Source of the DNA: Prosthecobacter debontii
Lineage (GTDB): Bacteria > Verrucomicrobiota > Verrucomicrobiia > Verrucomicrobiales > Akkermansiaceae
Assembly (NCBI GenBank): GCA_945870855.1
Contig: CAMBTP010000015.1
Span: 1 to 60,062 of the forward strand
DNA: 60,062 bases
Direction of reading: 5' to 3'
Part shown: positions 8,557 through 17,468 of the stretch, in pieces
Layout of the letters: each line of letters starts with the position of its first letter
Position numbering within the stretch: position 1 is the stretch's first letter
Notes under the pieces: generated by a model
What the model was told of the DNA's origin: nothing
The model's database searches: none
The model's input: the letters and a program-made list of their open reading frames with translations, nothing else
Position numbers and translations under genes: made by a program

Positions 8557-9630
8557 ATGTCCGATTTTCTCACCGTCTCCCGCGAAGCCCACGACAATCT
8601 CGTCATCGCCGCCTACAAATCTCGCGGCTACAACGATGAGGAGGCTACGCTTGGCACGAAACTCGCCGCCGAGGCCGCGCGCCACGGCATTCGCACCCAC
8701 CACGCGCTCAAGGCGCTGCATCTTGATCATCTTTTCGGATCGGCCATCGGCGGTTGTGTGCCCGGCGCGGAAATCGAGGTTCTGCCTTCCCGTTTCCCCG
8801 CCTCGGAAATCTGGAACGCGAACAAGAAACTCGGCCAGGCCGTCGCCTACCGCGCCATCGACCGCGCCATCGAACTGGCGGACCAATACGGCATCGCTCA
8901 GATCGCGGTGGACAATGCGTTCCATTATCTCTGGGGCGGCGGCTACGTGATGGAGGCCGCCGAGCGCGGTTACTTCGCTTACACGAACTGCACCTCCACT
9001 CTTGCTGAGGTCGTTCCTTTCGGTGGAAAATTTCCGACCCTTGGCACAAACCCGCACTCATGGGGCATCCCCTCGCAGGAGGCAAACGGCTTCCCCATTG
9101 TGATGGACTGGGCCACCGCCACCGTGGCGATGGGTCGCGTGCAGGCTCTGAAACGCGAGGGCAAACAGCTCCCTCCCGGCGCCGCTGTCGATAAGAACGG
9201 CCAGCCCACGACCGACCCGAACGAGGTCAGCGCGCTGCTACCGTTCGGCGGCCACAAAGGCTACGGCATGTGCCTGCTCAACGAAATTTTCGGCGGCCTG
9301 ATCGGTGGTTCCATCCCCACGATTCGCGGACGTGAAAACGCGGATCAAACCGAGAAAACCACCATGGTGTTCTATTTCCACGTCATCCATCCAGACGCGA
9401 TCTCCGGCGGAAATTTCGCGAAAGGCCGCTCACAGATCCAGAACCTCAAAGCCGTCCTCGACGATATCCTCGGCCACGGCAACGACAACGCCATGCTCCC
9501 CGGCCAGATCGAAGCGAACGCACGCAAGGTCTCCGACGCCGCGGGCGGACTTCACTTCACCGCTGCGGAGATCGCCGAGTTCAATGAGCTCGCCCGCGAG
9601 CTGGGCGTGGCGGAGCTGGTGGGGAAATGA
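8557..9630 (+). CDS. Ldh-family 2-hydroxyacid (malate/L-lactate) dehydrogenase
   Basis: A 357-residue NAD(P)-dependent oxidoreductase of the type-2 malate/L-lactate dehydrogenase family (YlbC/ComC/AllD fold). Family features seen are ALKALHLDHLF near residue 50, AVDNAFHYLWGGGYV, TLGTNPHSWGIPS, GFPIVMDWATATVAMGRV and LLPFGGHKGYGMCLL. It oxidises or reduces a 2-hydroxy/2-oxo acid such as malate, lactate or ureidoglycolate; which one is not evident. ATG 8557 is chosen because the reading frame continues upstream only into the MITE-like repeat. A 25-bp perfect inverted repeat begins 12 bases after the stop. Confidence 0.88.
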   Translation: MSDFLTVSREAHDNLVIAAYKSRGYNDEEATLGTKLAAEAARHGIRTHHALKALHLDHLFGSAIGGCVPGAEIEVLPSRFPASEIWNANKKLGQAVAYRAIDRAIELADQYGIAQIAVDNAFHYLWGGGYVMEAAERGYFAYTNCTSTLAEVVPFGGKFPTLGTNPHSWGIPSQEANGFPIVMDWATATVAMGRVQALKREGKQLPPGAAVDKNGQPTTDPNEVSALLPFGGHKGYGMCLLNEIFGGLIGGSIPTIRGRENADQTEKTTMVFYFHVIHPDAISGGNFAKGRSQIQNLKAVLDDILGHGNDNAMLPGQIEANARKVSDAAGGLHFTAAEIAEFNELARELGVAELVGK

Positions 9631-9642
9631 GGAGAAGCCACC

Positions 9643-9714
9643 GGAGCCGCGTTCTCCAGAACGCGAGCCCGGAGCGGATCACGGAAAAACTCGCGTTCTG
9701 GAGAACGCGGCTCC
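9643..9714. terminator. 25-bp perfect inverted repeat between convergent genes
   Basis: Arms 9643-9667 and 9690-9714 are exact reverse complements with a 22-base spacer. Each arm is itself nearly palindromic (CGCGTTCTCCAGAACGCG). It lies between the 3' ends of the Ldh gene and tsaD. It may act as a bidirectional terminator although no T-tract is present, or it may be a dispersed repeat. Confidence 0.5.
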
Positions 9715-9754
9715 GACAGGCTATCCCAGCGGATTCGGGAGCAATCGGTGAAGG

Positions 9755-10771
9755 TCACAGCCGCAGATTCGGGTTGATATCCCCGTCCAGCGCATCGCAT
9801 TTCCCGGCAAAGAATCTCAGCAATCCCGCGAAGCCAATCATCGCCGCATTGTCAGTGCAAACACCTGGCACCGCCACCGCCAGCTCTATGCCTTCTTTTT
9901 CACAGCGTTTGGAAAACGCCTCCCGCACTGCACGGTTCAGGCTCACTCCGCCGGAAAGACCGATGATATTCGCGCCCGCCAGCTTCGCCGCGCGCAGGGT
10001 CTTTTCTAACAGAACCTCGACCACCGCCGTTTGAAACGAAGCGGCGATGTTCGCGATTTTGGCGTCAGGATTTTTCTGGAGCGTGTAGAGCACGGCTGTT
10101 TTCAGTCCTGAGAAGGAAAAATCCAGCTCTCCAGCCTGCATCATGGAGCGAGGGAAATCGTAGGCCGCTGGATTACCATTTTTCGCCGCTTTCTCAATCT
10201 CTGGGCCGCCGGGGTAAGGCAGTCCGAGCATTTTTCCCACTTTATCAAAAGCCTCACCCGCCGCATCGTCGCGGGTAGTCCCCATCTGTTGGTAATCGCC
10301 TGCCGCGCGGACATTCATCAGCAGTGTATGGCCGCCGGAAACAATCAGCCCGACGTGTGGAGGCACCGCGGTGCGATCCATGAACGGGGAAAGCAGATGC
10401 CCCTCCATGTGGTTCACGCCGACGAAAGGTTTTCCGGAAACGCAAGCCATCGCCTTCGCCGCCGTGCTGCCGACGAGCAGAGACGAAGCCAGCCCCGGCC
10501 CCATCGTTGCGCCGAACACATCGACATTTCCCATCCCGATCCCCGCCGTGTCCAACGCCTGCTCGACGAGCGCTTTCAGGCACAGCGAGTGGCTGCGAGA
10601 AGCGACCTCCGGCACCACCCCGCCGTGCTCACGGTGCTCCTCGATCTGCGAAGCTACTTCGCTTGAAAGCACTTCCGCCGCCCCGTCCGGCTCGCCGCGC
10701 AGGATCGCTACCGCCGTCTCATCACAGGAACTTTCAATCGCCAGAAAAACCGCCACGCGTAGATTATCCAT
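9755..10771 (-). CDS. tsaD: tRNA N6-adenosine threonylcarbamoyltransferase
   Basis: A 338-residue TsaD/Kae1/Gcp protein, the usual length. The ATPase-like start (LAIESSCDETAVAI), the metal-binding NHMEGH with H121 and H125, the VSGGHTLL phosphate loop, and GLSGGVSLNRAVRE near the C-terminus are all present. It transfers the threonylcarbamoyl group from TC-AMP to A37 of tRNAs reading ANN codons, with TsaB and TsaE; those genes are not in the window. It is transcribed divergently from the metalloprotease gene, 154 bases away, and faces the Ldh gene across the inverted repeat. Confidence 0.97.
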   Translation of the reverse strand: MDNLRVAVFLAIESSCDETAVAILRGEPDGAAEVLSSEVASQIEEHREHGGVVPEVASRSHSLCLKALVEQALDTAGIGMGNVDVFGATMGPGLASSLLVGSTAAKAMACVSGKPFVGVNHMEGHLLSPFMDRTAVPPHVGLIVSGGHTLLMNVRAAGDYQQMGTTRDDAAGEAFDKVGKMLGLPYPGGPEIEKAAKNGNPAAYDFPRSMMQAGELDFSFSGLKTAVLYTLQKNPDAKIANIAASFQTAVVEVLLEKTLRAAKLAGANIIGLSGGVSLNRAVREAFSKRCEKEGIELAVAVPGVCTDNAAMIGFAGLLRFFAGKCDALDGDINPNLRL

Positions 10772-10798
10772 GACTGCGATGCTTTCGGCAATAGGAGA

Positions 10799-10837
10799 GT
10801 AGGCTTCAGCCTACCAAGGGATGCGGGCTTTAGCCCG
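10799..10837. repeat. Two short REP-like palindromes
   Basis: GTAGGCTTCAGCCTAC (10799-10814) and CGGGCTTTAGCCCG (10824-10837) are adjacent perfect short hairpins in the divergent intergenic region upstream of tsaD. The first is itself GTAG-headed. They probably belong to the palindromic repeat load of this genome; a transcriptional role is possible but unsupported. Confidence 0.5.
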
Positions 10838-10925
10838 GTGTGGTTTGGAAAGACGTGACTGGGTATATTCAGTCAGATTTCCGTTGACCTAATTGCTCAC
10901 TTTTTTTAGAAAAAATGAAAGTCGT

Positions 10926-11942
10926 ATGAAATTATGCTTTCGAGTGGCCGTTATCCAAAGTGCGCTCATCGCTTCATCCCAAGCGTTGATCATTTCTCTG
11001 AATCCGACCCAAGGCATGGACGCAAATGCCTTAGCAGGTTTTCAGTCAGCGGCGAATTACTGGCAATCCAAGCTCTCCGATAATGTCACGGTAAATATCG
11101 ATGTCGGCTTTAGTGCTTTAGCTCCAAACGTGCTCGGCGAAGCAGGCTCTACCACCGAGGTATTCAGTTTTGCAGCGGTCAGGGCCGCGCTGATCGGCGA
11201 TGCAACCACTGCCACCGACACGCTTGCCATTGGCAACTTGCCTGCACTTTCCGCTCTCGGCGGTATGAGTTTTCTCACCCAGGTGAGTTCCGAAACAGGG
11301 AGCACCGCAGTGAGCCTTGATAACGATAATTCCAATAATAATCGGTTCCTGGAGCTAAATACAGCGAATGCGAAAGCGCTCGGTTGGATCGCGCCAAATC
11401 CTACCGCAGCGGACGCATCGATCACTTTCAGTTCGTTATACTCCTGGGACTTCGACCAAAGCAATGGAGTGGGAGCTGGTCTTCAGGATTTCGTCGGCGT
11501 CGCAATCCACGAGATCGGTCATGCCCTCGGATTCGTGAGCGGTGTGGATACTGTGGATTACTTAATCGGTAACGCGGGGTATAACCTCGATAACTTCGCC
11601 GTCTATTCCCCCCTCGATCTGTTCCGCTATAGCGCTCCCGGAACGCTCAATCTAGCAGCGGGCTCTAATGCTTATTTTTCACTGAATGGCGGCACCACCA
11701 ACCTCGGATTATTCTCCACAGGAACGACGAATGGCGATGGTCGGCAAGCCAGCCATTGGAAGGATAATCTGGGCCTCGGTATCATGGATCCGACAGCCAA
11801 TGCGGCTGGACAGATCAATACGCCGTCCGCCCTTGATCTGATTGCCTTTGATGTGATCGGCTGGAATCCGGTTCCTGAGCCTTCGTTCGCATTGCTCGGC
11901 GTTCTTGGCGGTATGCTTGTTTTGATTCGCCGCTGCCGCTGA
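10926..11942 (+). CDS. Secreted zinc metalloprotease with PEP-CTERM anchor
   Basis: A 338-residue exported protein from ATG 10926 (an upstream in-frame ATG at 10893 is less likely because it precedes the signal peptide). Residues 1-20 form a signal sequence. The catalytic HEIGHALGF motif is at residues 195-203. The C-terminus is VPEP, a hydrophobic stretch and RRCR, the PEP-CTERM sorting signal recognised by exosortase. It resembles the NF038122-type metalloprotease family often seen with PEP-CTERM tails. No exosortase is in the window, so it must be elsewhere. It is likely secreted into the envelope or exopolysaccharide layer; the substrate is unknown. Confidence 0.87.
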   Translation: MKLCFRVAVIQSALIASSQALIISLNPTQGMDANALAGFQSAANYWQSKLSDNVTVNIDVGFSALAPNVLGEAGSTTEVFSFAAVRAALIGDATTATDTLAIGNLPALSALGGMSFLTQVSSETGSTAVSLDNDNSNNNRFLELNTANAKALGWIAPNPTAADASITFSSLYSWDFDQSNGVGAGLQDFVGVAIHEIGHALGFVSGVDTVDYLIGNAGYNLDNFAVYSPLDLFRYSAPGTLNLAAGSNAYFSLNGGTTNLGLFSTGTTNGDGRQASHWKDNLGLGIMDPTANAAGQINTPSALDLIAFDVIGWNPVPEPSFALLGVLGGMLVLIRRCR

Positions 11943-11966
11943 AAATGCCTGTCGGCTCAGAACAAC

Positions 11967-12722
11967 TCACTGACTCCAGCCCTCCGCGATAATAGTCTCG
12001 ATCCACGGGATAACTGCCCCGCCGGATTCCGCAGTTTTCCAAACGATTTCGAGCGTGACGGGGGTGCGCCGGTTAGCGGCGAGAGCATGGAGCTTTTCGG
12101 CAAGGTCATCAGCGGCCACCATCAGCGGCTGCGGACTATCGCGGTGCTCGACCAGAAAAAAAGTGGCGACCTCCGTGAGTCCCGGCAGCGTGGCGGCCCC
12201 CTCACCTTCCCGGAGGAAAACGCGCATGGTCTGCGGCGTGGCGGGCTTTGTTTCCAGAAACTCTATCCAATCCATCGTGCCGTAAGCCGTCAGACTTTCC
12301 CAATCGACGGCGAAGCGGAGCCCATCCCAAACGACGGCGACGTAGTAGCGCGGGCCGTTGAAGGGCTCGACCTCAAACATCACCATCGGCTTCTCGCCGA
12401 AGGCCGTTGGCTTGCCGGGCGAGACCCTTCCGAGAGTGTGGAAGGGGTGGCCGCGGGTTCCATGAAAATCCTCGATCATCGGTCGGACGCGGGCAGCATC
12501 ACGGACTAGGGCGGCCTTGGCGGGGAGATCGGGCGCTTCGAAAAACGCCTCCAGCGCGGCGAGCGCAGCGGGCTCCATCGGTTCGGGTGGCGCGGCGTAA
12601 GGGATAGGCTTTGGAATGTTCGTCTCCTGTTTGCGGTGGATCATGCTGCCACCGACAATGAGGACTACGATGACGGCGTAGGCCGCTAGCAGTAGCATTC
12701 CTTTGACCGATATTTTAACCAT
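11967..12722 (-). CDS. Membrane-anchored protein of unknown function
   Basis: A 251-residue protein with one N-terminal membrane segment (about residues 8-28), then a proline-rich linker (IPKPIPYAAPPEPMEP) and a soluble domain. I do not recognise a family. The domain has a KAALVRDAARVRPMIEDF helix and several aromatic-rich strands (GPRYYVAVVWDGLRFAVDW), suggesting a periplasmic alpha/beta fold. It is convergent with the metalloprotease gene and divergent from the sigma-54 activator gene. Composition and codon use look normal for the window, so it is probably a real, lineage-restricted gene. Confidence 0.65.
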   Translation of the reverse strand: MVKISVKGMLLLAAYAVIVVLIVGGSMIHRKQETNIPKPIPYAAPPEPMEPAALAALEAFFEAPDLPAKAALVRDAARVRPMIEDFHGTRGHPFHTLGRVSPGKPTAFGEKPMVMFEVEPFNGPRYYVAVVWDGLRFAVDWESLTAYGTMDWIEFLETKPATPQTMRVFLREGEGAATLPGLTEVATFFLVEHRDSPQPLMVAADDLAEKLHALAANRRTPVTLEIVWKTAESGGAVIPWIETIIAEGWSQ

Positions 12723-12903
12723 CTTCCCCGGTTTTTATGCGACACGCTGTTTTTTTCAATTTCAATTTCAATTACGAAGGGGATATCAGCGCTTGAACGT
12801 CCCCGCAAGCGAGATGCGCGGGCTCAGTGCTCCTTCACCCAGCTGAATGTTGCACCTTGCAATCCGTCCTTACATCCCGGAACCTACCGCCCCGCCCAGC
12901 ATC

Positions 12904-14286
12904 ATGCCCGAAGCCAATGCAGAAGAGACCCTGTTGCTTGTCGATCCCGATTTGGATTTCTTGGATTGGGCCACTAAGCATCTCGCCGCGAATGGGCTGC
13001 GCATTCTCCGCTGCGATGACGCGGGCAAGGCGATTAAGGTGATCGAAAAAACTCCGGTGTGTGTGGTGGTCGCGGCCGTTGACCTTCAGCCTTTTGACGG
13101 CGTGGAGCTCCTTGGCCGGATCCGCGCGCAAAGCCCGGACACGCTGGTTATCCTCACTTCCGGTTTCCCCACGACAGGACAGATCATCGAGGCTACACAA
13201 AAAGGCGCTCATGACGTGCTGCGGAAAGAGTCGCTTTCTTTCGAGCTGCGGCCAGTTGTCGAGTCGGCCTTGCAAACGGTGGAAGACAGGCGCAGCGCGG
13301 AGCGTCCGACAGCCGAACTACCTAGCTCCGATGGCAGGGTGAAAATTATCGGTGTTTCCCGCGCGTTGCAGGATGTTTTCAAACTCGTTGGGCGCGTGGC
13401 AAGAACGGACGCGCCGATCCTCATCAGCGGGGAAAGCGGCACCGGCAAAGAACTTGTCGCGAAGGCGGTGCACGAATACAGCCCGCGCCGCCAGAAGGAG
13501 ATGATCACGATCAACTGCGGCGCAATCCCAGAAAACCTTCTCGAAAGCGAACTCTTCGGTCACGAGAAAGGTTCGTTCACTGGCGCGATCGCACGCCGCG
13601 AGGGCCGCTTCGAGCAGGCGGATGGCGGCACGCTGTTTCTCGATGAAATCGGCGATATGCCACTCTCGATTCAAGTGAAACTTCTCCGCGTGCTGCAGGA
13701 CGGCGGTTTCTCGCGGGTCGGATCGAACGACATGCTGAAGACGGACGTCCGCATCGTGGCGGCCACGCATAAAAATCTTATCGCTGAGGTGGGCGCAGGG
13801 CGGTTTCGTGAGGATTTATTCTACCGGCTCAACGTTGTCGAACTGCGCATCCCGCCGCTGCGCGAGCGCCCGGAGGATATCCCGCTGCTGGCAGAATATT
13901 TCCTCCAACGGATCACGAGGAAAAACGGAATGGCACGCATCCGCATCTCTGGCGAAGCCATCGCCGCTCTTTGCACGCACCACTGGCCGGGTAACGTCCG
14001 CGAACTCGAAAACACCATCGCCCGTGCCTGCGCGCTGGCTTCCTCACAGATTCTTTTGCCTGCCGATATTCCACTGGCCTCGGCACCAGTTAAAACCTCC
14101 GCTTTGGCTCACGGTCTCGATCAGGTAATCAATGCCGCACCTTCCAATATCCCGCTGATGACTTGGGTTTCCAGCCAGATCGTCGGGCGCATGCTCGACC
14201 GCTCCGGTGGCAATCTCAAGGAAACCGCCCGCGCTCTTGGCGTGGAGCTAGCTGATGTGAAACGTATCCTCGCTTCGAAGGACTGA
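12904..14286 (+). CDS. Sigma-54-dependent activator with degenerate receiver
   Basis: About 460 residues from ATG 12904, chosen because the receiver domain begins there; ATG 12847 would add 19 residues. The N-terminal receiver keeps the acidic pair (D14, D16), S86 and K108. The normal phosphoacceptor position aligns with A58 in [12 protein letters not shown], and the nearest aspartate is two residues off. The AAA+ domain has GESGTGKE near residue 175, GSFTGA for sigma-54 contact (usual form GAFTGA), [11 protein letters not shown] and the [10 protein letters not shown] region. The C-terminal Fis-type helix-turn-helix includes [12 protein letters not shown]. It activates transcription with RpoN, encoded at 38030-39430. 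The stop is one base from the upp start. No sensor kinase is adjacent. Confidence 0.9.
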   Translation: MPEANAEETLLLVDPDLDFLDWATKHLAANGLRILRCDDAGKAIKVIEKTPVCVVVAAVDLQPFDGVELLGRIRAQSPDTLVILTSGFPTTGQIIEATQKGAHDVLRKESLSFELRPVVESALQTVEDRRSAERPTAELPSSDGRVKIIGVSRALQDVFKLVGRVARTDAPILISGESGTGKELVAKAVHEYSPRRQKEMITINCGAIPENLLESELFGHEKGSFTGAIARREGRFEQADGGTLFLDEIGDMPLSIQVKLLRVLQDGGFSRVGSNDMLKTDVRIVAATHKNLIAEVGAGRFREDLFYRLNVVELRIPPLRERPEDIPLLAEYFLQRITRKNGMARIRISGEAIAALCTHHWPGNVRELENTIARACALASSQILLPADIPLASAPVKTSALAHGLDQVINAAPSNIPLMTWVSSQIVGRMLDRSGGNLKETARALGVELADVKRILASKD

Positions 14287-14287
14287 C

Positions 14288-14908
14288 ATGCTCCACCACA
14301 TCGACCATCCGCTGATCTCCGCCGAGCTTACCTGTCTCCGCGATCCGGATTGCCCGAGCCATGAGTTCCGCCAACGCGTGCGGCGCATCGCCTCGCTGAT
14401 GGTGCCGGCTGTCACGGCGGATCTAGAGCGGAGAGTGGTGCCTTGCACGACACCGCTTGAAATTACCTCCGGCGAGTCCGTCGCCCGCCCCATAATCCTC
14501 GTCCCCATCCTTCGCGCAGGCTTGGGTTTTCTTGATGGTTTTCTCGATCTCATCCCACATGCAGCCGTGGCACATATCGGTTTGGCGAGAAATGAGAAAA
14601 CCCTCCAACCCGAGTCCTACTACCTCAAGCATCCCGCCGATCTCGCCGATGCGGATCTGATCCTGCTAGATCCCATGCTCGCCACTGGCGGCACCGCCGT
14701 GCAGGCGATCACTACTCTTCTGGAAGCCGGTGCGAAACGTATCCGCTTCGCTTCCCTGCTCGCCGCGCCGGAAGGTATTGCAGCGATGGAAAATGCGCAT
14801 CCGCAAGTCCCTGTTTTCACCGCTGCCATCGACCGCTGTCTCAGTGAAAAAGGCTACATCCTACCCGGCCTCGGCGATGCAGGTGACAGGTTGTTCGGAA
14901 CGATCTAA
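14288..14908 (+). CDS. upp: Uracil phosphoribosyltransferase
   Basis: A 206-residue cytosolic enzyme of normal length that converts uracil and PRPP to UMP in pyrimidine salvage. Seen are the LVPILRAGLGF substrate loop, the PRPP-binding LLDPMLATGGTA motif near residues 124-135, and the C-terminal YILPGLGDAGDRLFGT that contacts uracil. It begins one base after the stop of the sigma-54 activator, so the two are probably co-transcribed, an unusual pairing. It converges with the ROK kinase gene across 112 bases with no clear terminator. Confidence 0.96.
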   Translation: MLHHIDHPLISAELTCLRDPDCPSHEFRQRVRRIASLMVPAVTADLERRVVPCTTPLEITSGESVARPIILVPILRAGLGFLDGFLDLIPHAAVAHIGLARNEKTLQPESYYLKHPADLADADLILLDPMLATGGTAVQAITTLLEAGAKRIRFASLLAAPEGIAAMENAHPQVPVFTAAIDRCLSEKGYILPGLGDAGDRLFGTI

Positions 14909-15020
14909 GTAGCCGGGATTTTCCGTCAAAAAGACCCTGCCGGCGCTTACTTGGATCACCGTGGCGGGATAGATCTGATCTTTCTACGCGGCGTGACCCT
15001 CGGCGCGGGCGGCCAGCGAC

Positions 15021-15908
15021 TCAGTGTCGCGGTGGGTGTGGTGCCGGTTGGAAATTAGTAAGCGTCAACATCAGCGCGCCGCGTATCCCTGCTTGCTGGC
15101 CGAGCTTCGGCGGGACTACATAAGTAGATTCATTCACTGCTGGAAAATATCCGCCCGCGAGTTCACGGACGAGCGTATTGGTTTTTTCGTGGAGTCCCTC
15201 TGCTAGCGAAACACCGCCGCCAATCACCACCCTTTGCGGCGGGGAAATGGCGAGAAGCCCGATGATGCCGTGTGCGAGATACCACGCTTCTGTTTCCCAA
15301 GCGGGATGATCGACGGGAAGTTCTTGCGCGGGTTTCCCCCAGCGCTTTTCGATGGCTGGGCCGCTGGCCATACCCTCCAGGCAATCGGCGTGGAAAGGGC
15401 AGATTCCCGCGAAGTCATCACCCTTTTTCCGTGGCACGCGGATGTGGCCGAACTCTGGGTGCAGCGCGCCATGCAGCAAGCGCCCGTCGCACAGAATCCC
15501 CGCACCGATCCCAGTGCCGATGGTGATATAGGCGACGTTTTCCAAGCCCTCCGCCGCCCCGATCCGTGCTTCGGCGAGGCAGGCCGCGTTGACGTCGGTT
15601 TCGAGAGTAATTCTCGCGGCGGGAAACGCATCACGGAGGAAAGAGGTGATCGAAAATCCGTTCCAGCCTGGCTTCGGAGTCGCCAGCAGTGTGCCCCAAT
15701 CCGCCGCCTTCGGATCAATCCGCACCGGCCCGAACGCGGCGATCCCGATGGCTTCGGGTGCTCCCTTTTCGGTGAACCACTCGACCGCCCGCATCAGAGT
15801 TTCCTGCGGAGAGGTGGTAGGGAAACGGAATTCGTCCACCAGCGTGCCGTTGCTGCCGCCCACCGCGACTACAGTTTTGGTGCCGCCCAGTTCCATCGCT
15901 GCGATCAT
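15021..15908 (-). CDS. ROK-family sugar kinase (fructokinase-like)
   Basis: A 295-residue kinase from ATG 15908. The upstream in-frame start at 15983 would overlap dnaX and adds residues unlike the family. The N-terminal MELGGTKTVVAVGG is the phosphate-binding loop. ETDVNAA carries the catalytic aspartate. ITIGTGIGAGI and the zinc motif CPFHADCLEG define the ROK family. The pattern is closest to ScrK/GmuE-type fructokinases, which phosphorylate fructose or related hexoses with ATP; specificity is inferred only. It is divergent from dnaX (91 bases) and stands alone. Confidence 0.85.
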   Translation of the reverse strand: MIAAMELGGTKTVVAVGGSNGTLVDEFRFPTTSPQETLMRAVEWFTEKGAPEAIGIAAFGPVRIDPKAADWGTLLATPKPGWNGFSITSFLRDAFPAARITLETDVNAACLAEARIGAAEGLENVAYITIGTGIGAGILCDGRLLHGALHPEFGHIRVPRKKGDDFAGICPFHADCLEGMASGPAIEKRWGKPAQELPVDHPAWETEAWYLAHGIIGLLAISPPQRVVIGGGVSLAEGLHEKTNTLVRELAGGYFPAVNESTYVVPPKLGQQAGIRGALMLTLTNFQPAPHPPRH

Positions 15909-15999
15909 GATAAATGTTAAACACCGCATCCCCCGCGGTCTAGACTTTGCTTTTCTGTTTCCTTGAAGATCTGTTTTGGACAAACGCCGCCAGACCCCT

Positions 16000-17454
16000 A
16001 TGCTCCGCTCTGTGAGTTACCAGGTTTTCGCCAGAAAGTATCGTCCCAAGACCTTCGCCAATGTGCTTGGGCAGGATCATGTCGTCCGCACGTTGCGCAA
16101 CGCGATCGAGCAAAAACGCCTTGCGCATGCCTACCTTTTCGTCGGTCCGCGTGGCACGGGGAAAACCTCCACCGCCCGCATCCTCGCAAAAGCTCTCAAT
16201 TGCACAGGTGGCCCGAAGATTGATTTCGATCCCGATGAGGACGTCTGCCGCGAGATCGCAGAGGGTCGTTCGTTGGATGTGTTGGAAATCGACGGTGCCT
16301 CGAACAACGGCGTCGAGCAGGTGCGCGATCTCCGCGAATCCGTGAAATACGCCCCGGCTCGCGGACAATACAAAATCTACTACATCGACGAGGTGCACAT
16401 GCTTTCCAACGCGGCTTTCAATGCCTTGTTGAAAACCCTCGAAGAGCCACCCGAACACGTGAAGTTCATCTTCGCCACCACTGAGGTGCAGAAAATTCTA
16501 CCGACTATCCTATCGCGCTGCCAGCGCTTCGATCTCCGCCCCATCCCCACCCAGACCATTGCGGATCACCTGCTTCATATAGCGAAGGAGGAAAGCATTA
16601 CTCTCCATGACACCGCCGCATGGGCCATCGCGAAAGGCGCGGATGGCGGGATGCGCGACGCCCAATCCATGCTCGACCAACTCGTCGCCTTCTGCGGCGA
16701 GACGATCACCGAGGAGAACGTGCTCGATGTCTTCGGCTTCACCTCGCGGGAAAAGGTCGCCGCGCTGACCACGACCCTCCTTTCCCGCCAGACAGCCGCA
16801 GCGCTCAAGCTCATCCAAAACGAGGCGGAAAGCGGTCGCGAACTTTCCCAGTTACTTGGCGAGCTAATCGGCTGCCTGCGTGGGTTGCTTGTCGCGAAGC
16901 TCGATCCCGGTGCAGACGGTGAAGGAATACCAGAAGCAATTTGGAAGCAACTCCTCGCCGATGCCGACGAATACCCGCCGGAGCGAATCCTTGCCGCCAT
17001 CGATGTCTTCGCGGAAACCGAAGGCCGCATGAAATGGGCCACAAACAAGCGTCTGCATTTCGAGCTCGGTATAATCAAGGCGATTCAGACGCTTTCCGAA
17101 GTCCGCATCACAGATGTGATTAGCGTGCTCACGAAAGGCGCGGATTACTTTTCCCAATCCGCCCCAGCGGCCGTCGCGCCTCCGGTTCAGGAAATCACCG
17201 CGCCCGTTGCTGCGCCGGCCCCTCAGCCCGCTGCTCCTATAAAAAAAACCGACGATGCGCTTTCCGCTTTCGATGCCCTCATCGAAAGCTCGCCTGATGA
17301 AGATGAGGAGGAAATCGAAGCCGTGCCCATTGCAGTGCCCATCGCCGCACCCGCTCCGATCGCCGAGCAGCCTGCGCCAGAAGACCCCTTTCACAATGAC
17401 CCGCTCATCCAGGCCGCCTTGGTGAAATTTGAGGCGGAGTTCGTTAAAAACTGA
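16000..17454 (+). CDS. dnaX: DNA polymerase III subunit gamma/tau
   Basis: A 484-residue clamp-loader ATPase from ATG 16000 (TTG 15976 is a weaker alternative). Residues 1-360 give the AAA+ core: FARKYRPKTF, Walker A GPRGTGKTS, YYIDEVHMLS and the arginine-finger region LSRCQRF. The zinc module keeps the outer cysteines C68 and C83 at the usual spacing, but the two middle ligands are D77 and E80. The C-terminal part is short, proline/alanine-rich and acidic, so the long tau-specific domains are reduced. A run of eight A at 17241-17248 could allow slippage to a stop at 17295. The gene is followed 14 bases later by ybaB, the usual partner. Confidence 0.95.
   Translation: MLRSVSYQVFARKYRPKTFANVLGQDHVVRTLRNAIEQKRLAHAYLFVGPRGTGKTSTARILAKALNCTGGPKIDFDPDEDVCREIAEGRSLDVLEIDGASNNGVEQVRDLRESVKYAPARGQYKIYYIDEVHMLSNAAFNALLKTLEEPPEHVKFIFATTEVQKILPTILSRCQRFDLRPIPTQTIADHLLHIAKEESITLHDTAAWAIAKGADGGMRDAQSMLDQLVAFCGETITEENVLDVFGFTSREKVAALTTTLLSRQTAAALKLIQNEAESGRELSQLLGELIGCLRGLLVAKLDPGADGEGIPEAIWKQLLADADEYPPERILAAIDVFAETEGRMKWATNKRLHFELGIIKAIQTLSEVRITDVISVLTKGADYFSQSAPAAVAPPVQEITAPVAAPAPQPAAPIKKTDDALSAFDALIESSPDEDEEEIEAVPIAVPIAAPAPIAEQPAPEDPFHNDPLIQAALVKFEAEFVKN
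17241..17297 (+). promoter_or_regulatory. Candidate slippery site in dnaX
   Basis: A run of eight A sits where the frame reads ATA-AAA-AAA-ACC, so A-AAA-AAA can slip back by one. The -1 frame then reaches TGA at 17295-17297 after 16 codons, giving a product of about 432 residues. E. coli makes gamma by a comparable slip and Thermus by transcriptional slippage at an A-run. No strong downstream stem-loop was checked, so use of the site here is inference. Confidence 0.35.
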
Positions 17455-17468
17455 ACGCACTCGATCTT

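Noticed and set aside
12758..12776. TTTCAA hexamer repeated three times upstream of the sigma-54 activator
   Set aside because: Too short and simple to support a function; recorded only as a micro-repeat.
14909..15020. Terminator between upp and the ROK kinase gene
   Set aside because: No stem with adequate length and no T-tract could be found by eye.
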